Shown: positions 10,162 to 17,259 of the stretch, piece by piece
Layout of the letters: every line of letters starts with the position of its first letter
How positions within the stretch are numbered: position 1 is the first letter of the stretch
DNA from: Metabacillus schmidteae
GTDB lineage: Bacteria > Bacillota > Bacilli > Bacillales > Bacillaceae
Direction: 5' to 3'
DNA: 64,000 nucleotides
NCBI RefSeq assembly: GCF_903166545.1
Contig: NZ_CAESCH010000003.1
Span: 196,130 to 260,129, forward strand
Translations under genes and position numbers: made by a program
Notes under the pieces: generated by a model
What the model was told of the DNA's origin: nothing
Databases searched by the model: none
The model's input: the letters and a program-made list of their open reading frames with translations, nothing else

Positions 10162-10604
10162 ATGACGACAGTATACATAAAATGGCATGGTCCTTATTTA
10201 TTAAATAACATAATTCATAATCAGATTGCATTAAATAACAGTGGTATTTATGCAATCTACCGTCAATACATAGGGTACGAAACATTACTTTATGTTGGTA
10301 AAACTTAAAGGAGTTTTTTACAAAGGCTATCAGAACATGAAAAACAATGGCTATCAACTGTAAGAGGAGAATTGAAAGTTAGGTTTGGAGTTCATTCATT
10401 TCCAGAAGGTGAAAGAGTGAAAGATTCACAGTACGAAAATTTAATGATGTCGTCGAAGCTTTACTCATAACAACATATCAACCTTTAGAAAATACAACAA
10501 ACTATCATTGGTATTATGGTAGAACTAAACTAGAGATTATTAACTTTGGGAGAACAGGCATTTTAGATAGGATTGTATCTGCAGAAAATCTAGAGTGGGC
10601 ATAA
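10162..10604 (+). pseudogene. Decayed GIY-YIG nuclease-like gene
   Basis: Conceptual translation gives GIYAIY at about residues 28-33, then LLYVGKT, then R..FLQRLSEHEKQWL. This is the spacing of the GIY-YIG endonuclease fold. The frame is broken by a TAA at 10306 right after VGKT and by a frameshift near 10450, after which DVVEALLITTYQPLENT continues to a stop at 10602. Both lesions lie inside the domain, so no active product is expected. The family includes homing and mobile-element nucleases. Confidence 0.7.
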
Positions 10605-10662
10605 AAACTAAAAGCTAAGAGAACTAGTGTTAGCCTTATAAGTGATCAGCTAATACTTAACG

Positions 10663-10691
10663 TTGAATAGTGCATTTATTTAGTCTATAAT
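10663..10691 (+). promoter_or_regulatory. Sigma-A type promoter of leader RNA copy 1
   Basis: TTGAAT and TATAAT are separated by exactly 17 nt. The -10 box ends 35 nt before the conserved leader RNA at 10727, nearly the same spacing as at the two other copies. Confidence 0.75.
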
Positions 10692-10726
10692 AAATATGTT
10701 CAAACTTTTTCTTTTGTTATTTTTAT

Positions 10727-10837
10727 GCGACCATTTATTACATAAGGTCAGCTGTTAATGATCAAACATAGTAGCCTCTGGGCTTAGGTTTTAGACACTT
10801 TTGTGTCCTTATTAAACCTTTGCCCAGGGGCTTTTTT
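10727..10837 (+). ncRNA. Structured leader RNA, copy 1 of 3, ending in a terminator
   Basis: A first hairpin pairs GACC with GGTC, then the invariant AGCTGTT and a CAAAC element follow. A long second hairpin comes next: AGCCTCTGGGC/GCCCAGGGGCT, AGGTTTTA/TTAAACCT and an apical GACAC/GTGTC. It ends in a T run. Copies at 44497 and 52154 share the same order of elements with compensating base changes in the stems. It sits between a promoter and a five-gene operon, so transcription attenuation is a reasonable inference. Confidence 0.75.
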
Positions 10838-10872
10838 GTTAGTTTTTGGGAAAGAGCGAGTTTGAATAAAAA

Positions 10873-10888
10873 AAACTTTTAGAAAGAG
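10873..10888 (+). promoter_or_regulatory. Conserved box AAACTTTTAGAAAGAG, copy 1
   Basis: This 16-nt box ends 10 nt before the ATG at 10899, so its AGAAAGAG half probably serves as ribosome site. CTTT/AAAG inside it can form a tiny hairpin. It recurs at 44624, 45051 and 52355. Confidence 0.6.
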
Positions 10889-10898
10889 TGATTATTTT

Positions 10899-11033
10899 AT
10901 GAAAGGTGAATGTCTACCAAGTTGTTGTGTATGTAGTAGTTGTTGTGATGAGACTTTGTTTCGAGTAAGAGGAAAAAACTTCTGTTCTGAAGATTGTCTT
11001 ATCGAAGAGGAAGGAGTTGAAGAAGGTGTTTAA
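10899..11033 (+). CDS. Small cysteine-rich zinc-ribbon-like protein, 44 residues
   Basis: The 44-residue protein has two CxxC-like clusters (SCCVCSSCC) and a later FCSEDC, the usual form of a small zinc-binding treble-clef or ribbon. It is the first gene after leader RNA copy 1 and uses the conserved AGAAAGAG box as its ribosome site. The next gene starts inside its 3' end, so the two are translationally coupled. The function is unknown; small zinc-binding proteins of this sort often act as regulators on plasmids. Confidence 0.6.
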   Translation: MKGECLPSCCVCSSCCDETLFRVRGKNFCSEDCLIEEEGVEEGV

Positions 11034-11556
11034 ACTTACCTGTTTTGCGCCAGTTCATCCTTCAAAGTTAGGTCCTGCCCTACAATCAGTACATTTCAAA
11101 GAAGTAAAAGGTGACTTTATATGGGAGATGGATGGAACTCAATTTGTTATTGAACCATTTAAGAAATATGGGGATCATCAATCTTCTTATGGGTACAGAG
11201 TCTATTTTAATGGATCAATTGATGGAGCGTTATATCTTTTTGACATGTCAATGGGTTGTTTTCAACCACAAATTAACGCAGTCGAATATACCTTGCATCA
11301 TCAGTCAAAAAACCAAGAGAGTTGGATTAAAGATTTATTTAGAAGATCTTCCTTTGAGAAATCAAAGACTAGAGGAATTTTTCAGAAGGGAAATGTAGGC
11401 GTTATTTGTCTACCTGACTCAACTGTAAATCTTCAAATTCGAAAAAAAGTAAAGTCTTTTAGACTTATAGAGTTGATAAAAGAGATCGAATGTCTTAGAC
11501 AGGAAATAATGCCGTCAGACTACGATCTCTTTTCTGTTGAAGGAGTTGCTATATGA
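11017..11556 (+). CDS. Hypothetical protein, 179 residues
   Basis: No family was recognised. It starts with TTG at 11017, supported by GAGGAAGGA just upstream, inside the previous gene. The mixed alpha/beta protein has several aromatic residues in its first half and a basic, helical C-terminal third. Its last bases overlap the start of the next gene. It belongs to a five-gene unit running 10899-13164 under leader RNA copy 1; nothing visible suggests enzymatic activity. Confidence 0.65.
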   Translation: MKKVFKLTCFAPVHPSKLGPALQSVHFKEVKGDFIWEMDGTQFVIEPFKKYGDHQSSYGYRVYFNGSIDGALYLFDMSMGCFQPQINAVEYTLHHQSKNQESWIKDLFRRSSFEKSKTRGIFQKGNVGVICLPDSTVNLQIRKKVKSFRLIELIKEIECLRQEIMPSDYDLFSVEGVAI

Positions 11557-11960
11557 GTAAACAATTTAATTTTTATACGGAAGATTGTCAGTTTACTATA
11601 GGATCAAATTTTCTAGTTAAAAATGGTGGAGAAGTTATAGGAGAGGGAGATATTTTTGTTTTCCAATTGTTATTGGGATATCCTGCATGGATTATCGTCA
11701 ATCCAGCTAATGAATTTATCCTTCCTCAAATTATTAAAACGGACAAAGTTATCTCTGTTTTACCCGATTATGAATTCTTTGATGGTGTTCAAAGACCAGA
11801 AAAGTTTATGTATTGCGTTAGTTTTTTTGAAGGGGAAAAGCAGAAGAAAATTACGGTGAATGCTGTAGATGAAGCGCATGTTCAAGAGTTTGTCAAAGCG
11901 AATTATCAAGACTCAACAAATCTAACGATTAAGAGATCCGAGGAGAGAATATCATGCTAG
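11553..11960 (+). CDS. Hypothetical protein, 135 residues
   Basis: No family was recognised. The ATG overlaps the stop of the preceding gene (ATGA-type overlap), with GAAGGAG upstream as ribosome site. The protein is predicted to be rich in beta strands and has no signal peptide, membrane span or cysteine cluster. It is the third member of the coupled operon. Confidence 0.65.
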   Translation: MSKQFNFYTEDCQFTIGSNFLVKNGGEVIGEGDIFVFQLLLGYPAWIIVNPANEFILPQIIKTDKVISVLPDYEFFDGVQRPEKFMYCVSFFEGEKQKKITVNAVDEAHVQEFVKANYQDSTNLTIKRSEERISC

Positions 11961-12190
11961 TTAATAAAATCGAAGAATTGTTTAAACCAGCTTATATGAA
12001 AGAAAGACTTTTTACTATGCTGAAGAACAATGGAGAGTTTATTAGAACTGATTCAAATTTAGGCTTCTTATACGCTATCACTTTAGGTAATTCCGAAAGT
12101 AAAGCAATTAGAGTTGAAGTTGCTATGAAGTCGAGAAGAGAAATAACTATTCTCAATGCTTCTATAAGTGATATTCAGCTTTTAGTCTAG
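11954..12190 (+). CDS. Hypothetical protein, 78 residues
   Basis: No family was recognised. It starts at ATG 11954 inside the end of the previous gene, behind a GAGGAGAG ribosome site. The small soluble protein has no cysteine motif or membrane segment. Fourth member of the operon. Confidence 0.6.
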   Translation: MLVNKIEELFKPAYMKERLFTMLKNNGEFIRTDSNLGFLYAITLGNSESKAIRVEVAMKSRREITILNASISDIQLLV

Positions 12191-12234
12191 GTTGTTCTTG
12201 ATTAATTTGAATCTATTCTAAGGAGGAAATTGTT

Positions 12235-13164
12235 ATGAAAGATTGTGGAAATTGTAGATTAAATAATGAGAGTATACATTTTGATATTAAGGTTTGTAAG
12301 AAGTGTTCCAGGACAAATCGAGCATTTTTTGAACCTAAACCTAATGCTGCGGAGATTATGGAGAACCTCATTCAAGAAGGTACCTATGGTCTTTTAAAGG
12401 AAACGGAAAGTAAATTGAAAGCAATTAAAAATTCAATGTATATGCATTTAAGAGAAAGTGAAGCAAAGCGTCATGAATTTGAAAAGTTTAATGTAGTGGC
12501 CAAGTTTGTCCCAAAGAAGATTTTCGATGTAGATTATAAAGGAATTGTTCAATATCTATTTTATTATTTAACTCCTGAACTTGTATGTAAGGCAATCAAA
12601 ATAGATGTTAAATCTTTAAAAGAAAATCAAGAACTAAGGGAAGAACTTGAAAACTACAAAAGAAATCCTTCATATTACGTGAAACCTTCTTTTAATAAAG
12701 TGGGTAAAGAGCTAGTTAGATCTTCTGATTTTGACTATGAAGGCTATAAACTAAATTACTTGGCTGAGACATTTAAAAATCTTAATCCAAGTCTAAAGCA
12801 GTATGAAGAATTGTATGACAGGGCAAAAATTGAGATGTTAGAGTGTTCGGAATTACAGGAAAGAAAGAAATTAAGCCATTCCTATGGTTCTGTCTCACTT
12901 ATAGCAAATCAGCCTGAATATAAAATTTTTAAACTGTTTGAGGATTACGGAGAAGATTTTTTAATAAAGAATTGTTTACCGGATAGTAGTAAGGTTCAAT
13001 GGTATATCGATTCAGGGTTACTTGCGAAATCAGATATTGATGCTTTTAAAACAATAAATGATATCCGCCTAGATTTTATCGTAATGCCCCTAGATGTTGA
13101 ACGTGAAATAATGTCTATGAACGGACAACGTCGAGTGAATTTATCATTACGGAATCTTGGTTAA
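12235..13164 (+). CDS. Hypothetical protein with N-terminal zinc ribbon, 309 residues
   Basis: The N-terminus carries CGNC (residues 4-7) and CKKC about 14 residues later, a likely zinc ribbon. The rest is helical and highly charged, with a coiled-coil-prone segment around 55-80 and a tyrosine-rich middle. No catalytic motif was recognised. A strong AAGGAGG site lies 6-7 nt before the ATG, and a terminator follows, so this gene closes the operon. A nucleic-acid-binding role is possible but only inferred from the ribbon. Confidence 0.65.
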   Translation: MKDCGNCRLNNESIHFDIKVCKKCSRTNRAFFEPKPNAAEIMENLIQEGTYGLLKETESKLKAIKNSMYMHLRESEAKRHEFEKFNVVAKFVPKKIFDVDYKGIVQYLFYYLTPELVCKAIKIDVKSLKENQELREELENYKRNPSYYVKPSFNKVGKELVRSSDFDYEGYKLNYLAETFKNLNPSLKQYEELYDRAKIEMLECSELQERKKLSHSYGSVSLIANQPEYKIFKLFEDYGEDFLIKNCLPDSSKVQWYIDSGLLAKSDIDAFKTINDIRLDFIVMPLDVEREIMSMNGQRRVNLSLRNLG

Positions 13165-13177
13165 TAAAGCATATGAG

Positions 13178-13214
13178 AGGACAATACCTAATTAGTTTGG
13201 GTTTGTCCTTTTTA
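13178..13214 (+). terminator. Rho-independent terminator
   Basis: AGGACAA pairs with TTGTCCT and is followed by a T-rich run. It ends the five-gene operon. Confidence 0.7.
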
Positions 13215-13238
13215 TATATAAATAAAAAAATTAAATAA

Positions 13239-13269
13239 GTTAAGAGATTGTGTAAGTAATCTACTTAAC
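13239..13269 (+). promoter_or_regulatory. Hairpin directly before a ribosome site
   Basis: GTTAAGAGATT pairs with AATCT-A-CTTAAC (one bulge, 8-nt loop). The hairpin ends 3 nt before the AGGAGG site of the next gene and could influence its translation or bind a regulator. Confidence 0.4.
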
Positions 13270-13285
13270 AATAGGAGGAAGACTT

Positions 13286-14047
13286 ATGTCAGTAGAAATG
13301 GTAGCGAACTTAATTCCAGTAGCAGCAAAATGTTTAGAGTTAGGTATTTTCAACAAAGTGGCAGTTAGAGATGTTGATATTAAGAAGGAATTTGCTAAAT
13401 CACCTTCGGATATGCCAGTGGAAGTCTTGACGTATTATAGAACACTTCGTACAAGCGGGAATAAACCTGTCACACAAGCTCTTCATATCTTTTTAAAGGG
13501 TAATAGTAATGAGCTTAAAGCTTTTGCATTTATAAAAAGCCATCCTTATAAAGGTCACGTTACTATGGGGGAACGATGGATTCATAATTCAGATTCACCT
13601 GAGCCATCTATGCAATCTATATATCTGGAATGCATTTCTTTTGAAGATCTAACTGTTTTCCTGAGTAATGCAATAAGTAAAGCGCAGGAGATTCTTGATA
13701 TAACACCAAAAAAACGAGTAGAGAAGCATTTTCAAGAGACAGTTAATTTTTTAACTTCTTTATATAATAATGAGGATGCTATTTTAGATTTAATGTCGGT
13801 TCATCTTTCTAGTAGTACTTTATCCTTCTCGATCACATGTGAGACGGGTTGGGGCAGTGACTATCATTTTAATGTTACGAAAGATAGAAAATCTGTAGCA
13901 ATGAAAATGGACATTGATCCAAGAGAAGTAGGTATAGATGAACCTTCTACGTTTCGAGCAACAGAAGAGATTAATTCTAATGATTCAGACGGTATCTATG
14001 AAGCTTTCACAAGATTGATGAAAAGCTACGGGATACTAAATTCATAG
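13286..14047 (+). CDS. Hypothetical protein, 253 residues
   Basis: No family was recognised. The ATG is preceded by AGGAGGAAGACTT, an excellent ribosome site. The soluble protein has mixed helix and strand, with no transmembrane segment and no cysteine motif. It stands between the terminator of the preceding operon and a 63-residue gene, and is set off by its own upstream hairpin. Confidence 0.65.
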   Translation: MSVEMVANLIPVAAKCLELGIFNKVAVRDVDIKKEFAKSPSDMPVEVLTYYRTLRTSGNKPVTQALHIFLKGNSNELKAFAFIKSHPYKGHVTMGERWIHNSDSPEPSMQSIYLECISFEDLTVFLSNAISKAQEILDITPKKRVEKHFQETVNFLTSLYNNEDAILDLMSVHLSSSTLSFSITCETGWGSDYHFNVTKDRKSVAMKMDIDPREVGIDEPSTFRATEEINSNDSDGIYEAFTRLMKSYGILNS

Positions 14048-14089
14048 AATGTCAAAGTCTTCAAATCAAAGTAGGAAGAAAGAATCTAT

Positions 14090-14281
14090 ATGAATAAAGT
14101 TTATGTTGTGAAATGTGAGAGAGGATATATTAAATTTAATTGCAAATTGGGTGACTATAATGAAAATGCTTATTTTGAAGGATTTTCTGAAAAACCTGAG
14201 ACTTTCTTTTCGAGTGAATACAGAGCAAATTTAGAAGCTAAATTATGCGGATTAGAACAATATGAAGTAATTTCAAGATAG
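14090..14281 (+). CDS. Hypothetical protein, 63 residues
   Basis: No family was recognised. The small protein begins at ATG 14090 behind a weak AGGAAGAAAG site. It has several aromatic residues and one cysteine pair separated by about ten residues. It probably follows the 253-residue gene in the same transcript. Confidence 0.5.
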   Translation: MNKVYVVKCERGYIKFNCKLGDYNENAYFEGFSEKPETFFSSEYRANLEAKLCGLEQYEVISR

Positions 14282-14390
14282 AAATTATTACGAAATTCGC
14301 TTTTAGAAAAATTTAGAGTAATTTTTTTCGAAAAATTCTTTCAAGGTGTTCGAATATTACTAAAGATCAAGTAAGATATTAAAAATCAAA

Positions 14391-14465
14391 TAAGGGGGGA
14401 AGTCCTCTTGCTAAATCATTAGCAAAGGGGACTTTCATTCCCTTTCTTATGGTTTAGTAGTGGAC
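14391..14465 (+). promoter_or_regulatory. Leader with alternative pairing before the DndC-like gene
   Basis: Strand A (14400-14414) pairs with strand B (14419-14434) through TTGCTAA/TTAGCAA and AAGTCC/GGACTT. The same strand A can instead pair, imperfectly, with strand C (14453-14465, TTTAGTAGTGGAC), which covers the only ribosome-site-like sequence before the ATG at 14474. A G-rich run precedes A and TTCATTCCC lies between B and C. The helicase leader at 52481 has the same layout. Confidence 0.5.
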
Positions 14466-14473
14466 AAACAAAG

Positions 14474-15169
14474 ATGAAAGATATATTTCAAGAAATAAAG
14501 GATCATATGAAAGAGGTATATTTAAGAGACGATTTGCCCATAGCTTTGGGATTTAGTGCAGGTAAAGATAGCTCCCTAATGCTCTTACTGTTATGGGAAA
14601 TGCTTTCTTCCTTACCTTTAGAACAACGAAAAAAGACCGTTCATTTAATTTCATCCGATACTGGAGTTGAAACACCAGATATGACAGATTACGTTTACAA
14701 GGCTATAGAAAGCATTCAGAGATGTGCTATTGAACAGCAGATACCTATTGAAGCGAACCTTGTAAAACCAAATCTTAAAAATTCCTTTTGGTGGAAAGTT
14801 CTTGGACGCGGTACGTTAATTTCTACTCCGAATACTCGCCATAGATGGTGTACCCATTCACTTAAGATAGGTGTTACTCAGGGAAAATTGAAGAATTTAT
14901 TATCAACTGCTCCCGTTCTTATTGATAGTCAAGAGAGGTTTCGACTGACTTTAATGTTAGGAACCCGATTATCTGAGTCAGCTGCAAGGAAAGCATCTAT
15001 TAAGCGCTTTGAGTTAAGTGCGGATTCTTTTTTTAGCAGACATAGTGATTTCAAGGAAATACAATGTTATTCCCCATTGAAGTTTGTAACTTCAGATGAG
15101 TTATGGTTCAAGCTTATGGAGTATACAAAATTTCCATTCGGTGTAAAACTTCAGTGTAAATTTTCATAA
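14474..15169 (+). pseudogene. DndC-like PP-loop/PAPS-reductase-family gene, 5' fragment
   Basis: This is the N-terminal 227 codons of a DndC-like protein, plus four codons read from the transposon end before a stop at 15167. The PP-loop nucleotide-binding motif FSAGKDSS sits at about residues 26-33. RHRWCTH supplies the first of the cysteines that bind an iron-sulfur cluster in DndC. The family activates sulfur or modifies DNA backbones (DndC) or reduces PAPS. The remainder lies at 41648-42685 beyond the Tn7-like element. Without that half three cluster cysteines are missing, so activity is not expected. Confidence 0.85.
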
Positions 15170-15224
15170 TTAACCGGAATTTGTTCAAAATTCTCCGGAA
15201 TGAGTTTTCATAATTGTGCGGAAT
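15155..15224 (+). repeat. Left end of the Tn7-like element with three TnsB-type sites
   Basis: Three repeats follow each other: 15161-15180 (TTTTCATAATTAACCGGAAT), 15181-15201 (TTCAAAATTCTCCGGAAT core) and 15203-15224 (TTTTCATAATTGTGCGGAAT). They match the right-end repeats in inverted orientation and are the expected TnsB binding sites. They are closely packed, in contrast to the wider spacing at the right end. Confidence 0.85.
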
Positions 15225-15246
15225 AAAACTTCGTTAATTTTCTATG

Positions 15247-15275
15247 AGAGACCTTATTATGGTCTCTTATTTTTT
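15247..15275 (+). terminator. Terminator between the left end and the first tniQ gene
   Basis: AGAGACC pairs with GGTCTCT around a 7-nt loop, followed by TATTTTTT. It would block transcription entering from the interrupted DndC-like gene. Confidence 0.75.
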
Positions 15276-15290
15276 AAGGAGGGTTTTTGT

Positions 15291-17165
15291 ATGCAAGTAG
15301 ATCATCTATTATGTGTTCCTAATCCCTATGATAATGAAAGCATTAATGGTTTTATTCAAAGAGTTGCTTTAGAAAATCGATATGAAAATGCTAATTGGAT
15401 ATATTCGTTAAAGAAAATTAGCTTAAATCTAAAGACAAGAGTGGGAATAGAAAATGATATTCTAAAGTTATCCGAACTCCTTAATAAAGATTACTTAAAA
15501 TTATATGCTTTAACTTACTTTCACATATTTTCAAAAAATAATGATTGGCTTCCAGTTTTAATAAGGCAAGGAATTAATCGACATTCAAAATACTGTCCTA
15601 AATGTTTTAAAGAGAATGGTTATCATAATAAGTTCTGGGATATAAGTTTTAATATCTTCTGTAGTAAACACAACTTGCTTTTGATTGATATGTGTCCAAA
15701 ATGCAAAAAGTTTATTTCAAGTAATTTAAAAAATATGAATACATGTCTATGTGGATTTCCAATACATGAACTGCCTCATTTACATATACCAATAGAATAT
15801 TCAAGAATGGGAAGTTTTTTAGAAGGTATTTTCACTAAAGAAAAACATACCAAAGGTTGTTTAATTAATTTAACAGCTGAAGAATTTACATATATATTAC
15901 TCTTCATTGTCAATCAATTATATTTTGAAAGATACGGTGAGCAAGCTAAAGTCTCAAGTTCATTTATTCATTCAAATGGATTCATTGAAGTAATTGTTGA
16001 TTCAATTAGAATATTCACATCTTGGCCAACTTCTTTTTATGAATTCTTAGATAATTACGGAAAATCGGTAAAGAGGAAAGATAGAAAAACAGGAATTACT
16101 ACATACTTCGGAAAATTTTATATGAAGCTCTATTCTCAATTTAATGATCCGTGTTTTGATTTTATAAAAAATGAATTCGAAAACTATATAAAAAGTAATT
16201 TTAATAAAGGCTACTTTAATAGATATAATAACTTTGAAGCTGCTGAGGGGGAGACCAAATATGTCTCTGGAAATAATGCAAGTAAGATACTCAAGGTTAA
16301 TCATGATACTATAGCAAAGTTGATAGATGACGGATTAATAAAAGGAATAAGAGAAATTGTAGGTAAACAAGAGTTTTTAAATGTCGATTATGATAGTTTA
16401 CAGGACTATAAAAAAATTAGAGAGTCTCATATTGCTTTACCAGAAGTAGTATCTATCTTAGGAGTAAATAGATTTTTGGTACTCAAGTTATACGATATGG
16501 GAGTAATAAGTGGTTTTGAAAAAAAGAAGACTAAAACAACAATGCAAATCCTCTTTGATAAAAAATCAGTTTTGGACTTATTGCAAAAATTCGATCACGT
16601 TTTGAAAAATAGCGATGTTGAGATGACAAATCAGAAAAATAAAATAATTAATTTTAATGGTTGCATTCATTCATGGGGATGTATGCAAAAAAGTTCTAAT
16701 GAACTGGTAGAAAAAATACTTTCAGGAAAACTTCGACCAATTGGAAAGGGCAAAGGTATTGGATTACAATGCTATTTGTTCTATAAGAAAGATTTAGAGA
16801 AAATAATTGAAGAAGATCTAATCTTAACTCCAAAAGATACTTATTCTATTAAGGAAGCTATGCTGATTTTAAAAACAAATAACAAGGTCATGGATCATTG
16901 GATAAAAGAAGGTATTATTAAATTTAATAAAATAAACAGTAAGAAGGTATTAATTGATAGGGAAGAATTGGAGATTTTTAGAGGGAAATATATAACCCTT
17001 CCTGAAATTGCAAAGGTTCTTAACCAAAATAGTACCCAATTGATAAACAGAATCAAAAGAATGGATATCGAAATCGTTGTAGCATCGACTGCGAACAGTG
17101 GTGGATATCTTTTTTACCGTGATGAAATAAATAGAAAGCTAATTTTAGCAGAAATAAATTCATAG
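15291..17165 (+). CDS. tniQ: TnsD/TniQ-family target-selection protein 1, 624 residues
   Basis: The start is ATG 15291, behind AAGGAGGG 7 nt upstream; longer readings extend into the terminator. The N-terminal TniQ domain shows PNPYDNESINGFIQRVALEN. A zinc-binding stretch follows at about 100-165 (YCPKC, a C-x2-H/CPKC pair and CLCG). The C-terminal half contains four to five HTH-like modules of the pattern LPEVVSILGVNRFLVLKLY, near residues 330, 385, 520 and 570. TnsD-type proteins recruit TnsC to a specific DNA site. It is longer than E. coli TnsD (about 508 residues). It is the gene nearest the left end. Confidence 0.85.
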   Translation: MQVDHLLCVPNPYDNESINGFIQRVALENRYENANWIYSLKKISLNLKTRVGIENDILKLSELLNKDYLKLYALTYFHIFSKNNDWLPVLIRQGINRHSKYCPKCFKENGYHNKFWDISFNIFCSKHNLLLIDMCPKCKKFISSNLKNMNTCLCGFPIHELPHLHIPIEYSRMGSFLEGIFTKEKHTKGCLINLTAEEFTYILLFIVNQLYFERYGEQAKVSSSFIHSNGFIEVIVDSIRIFTSWPTSFYEFLDNYGKSVKRKDRKTGITTYFGKFYMKLYSQFNDPCFDFIKNEFENYIKSNFNKGYFNRYNNFEAAEGETKYVSGNNASKILKVNHDTIAKLIDDGLIKGIREIVGKQEFLNVDYDSLQDYKKIRESHIALPEVVSILGVNRFLVLKLYDMGVISGFEKKKTKTTMQILFDKKSVLDLLQKFDHVLKNSDVEMTNQKNKIINFNGCIHSWGCMQKSSNELVEKILSGKLRPIGKGKGIGLQCYLFYKKDLEKIIEEDLILTPKDTYSIKEAMLILKTNNKVMDHWIKEGIIKFNKINSKKVLIDREELEIFRGKYITLPEIAKVLNQNSTQLINRIKRMDIEIVVASTANSGGYLFYRDEINRKLILAEINS

Positions 17166-17259
17166 TGTATGTTTTCTGTTCTGTTTAAGTGAAAATTGTT
17201 ATTTAATAAAGGGCTTGCTATAGTGTATGGTTCTAATATTTTAAACAAAAATGTGGTAT

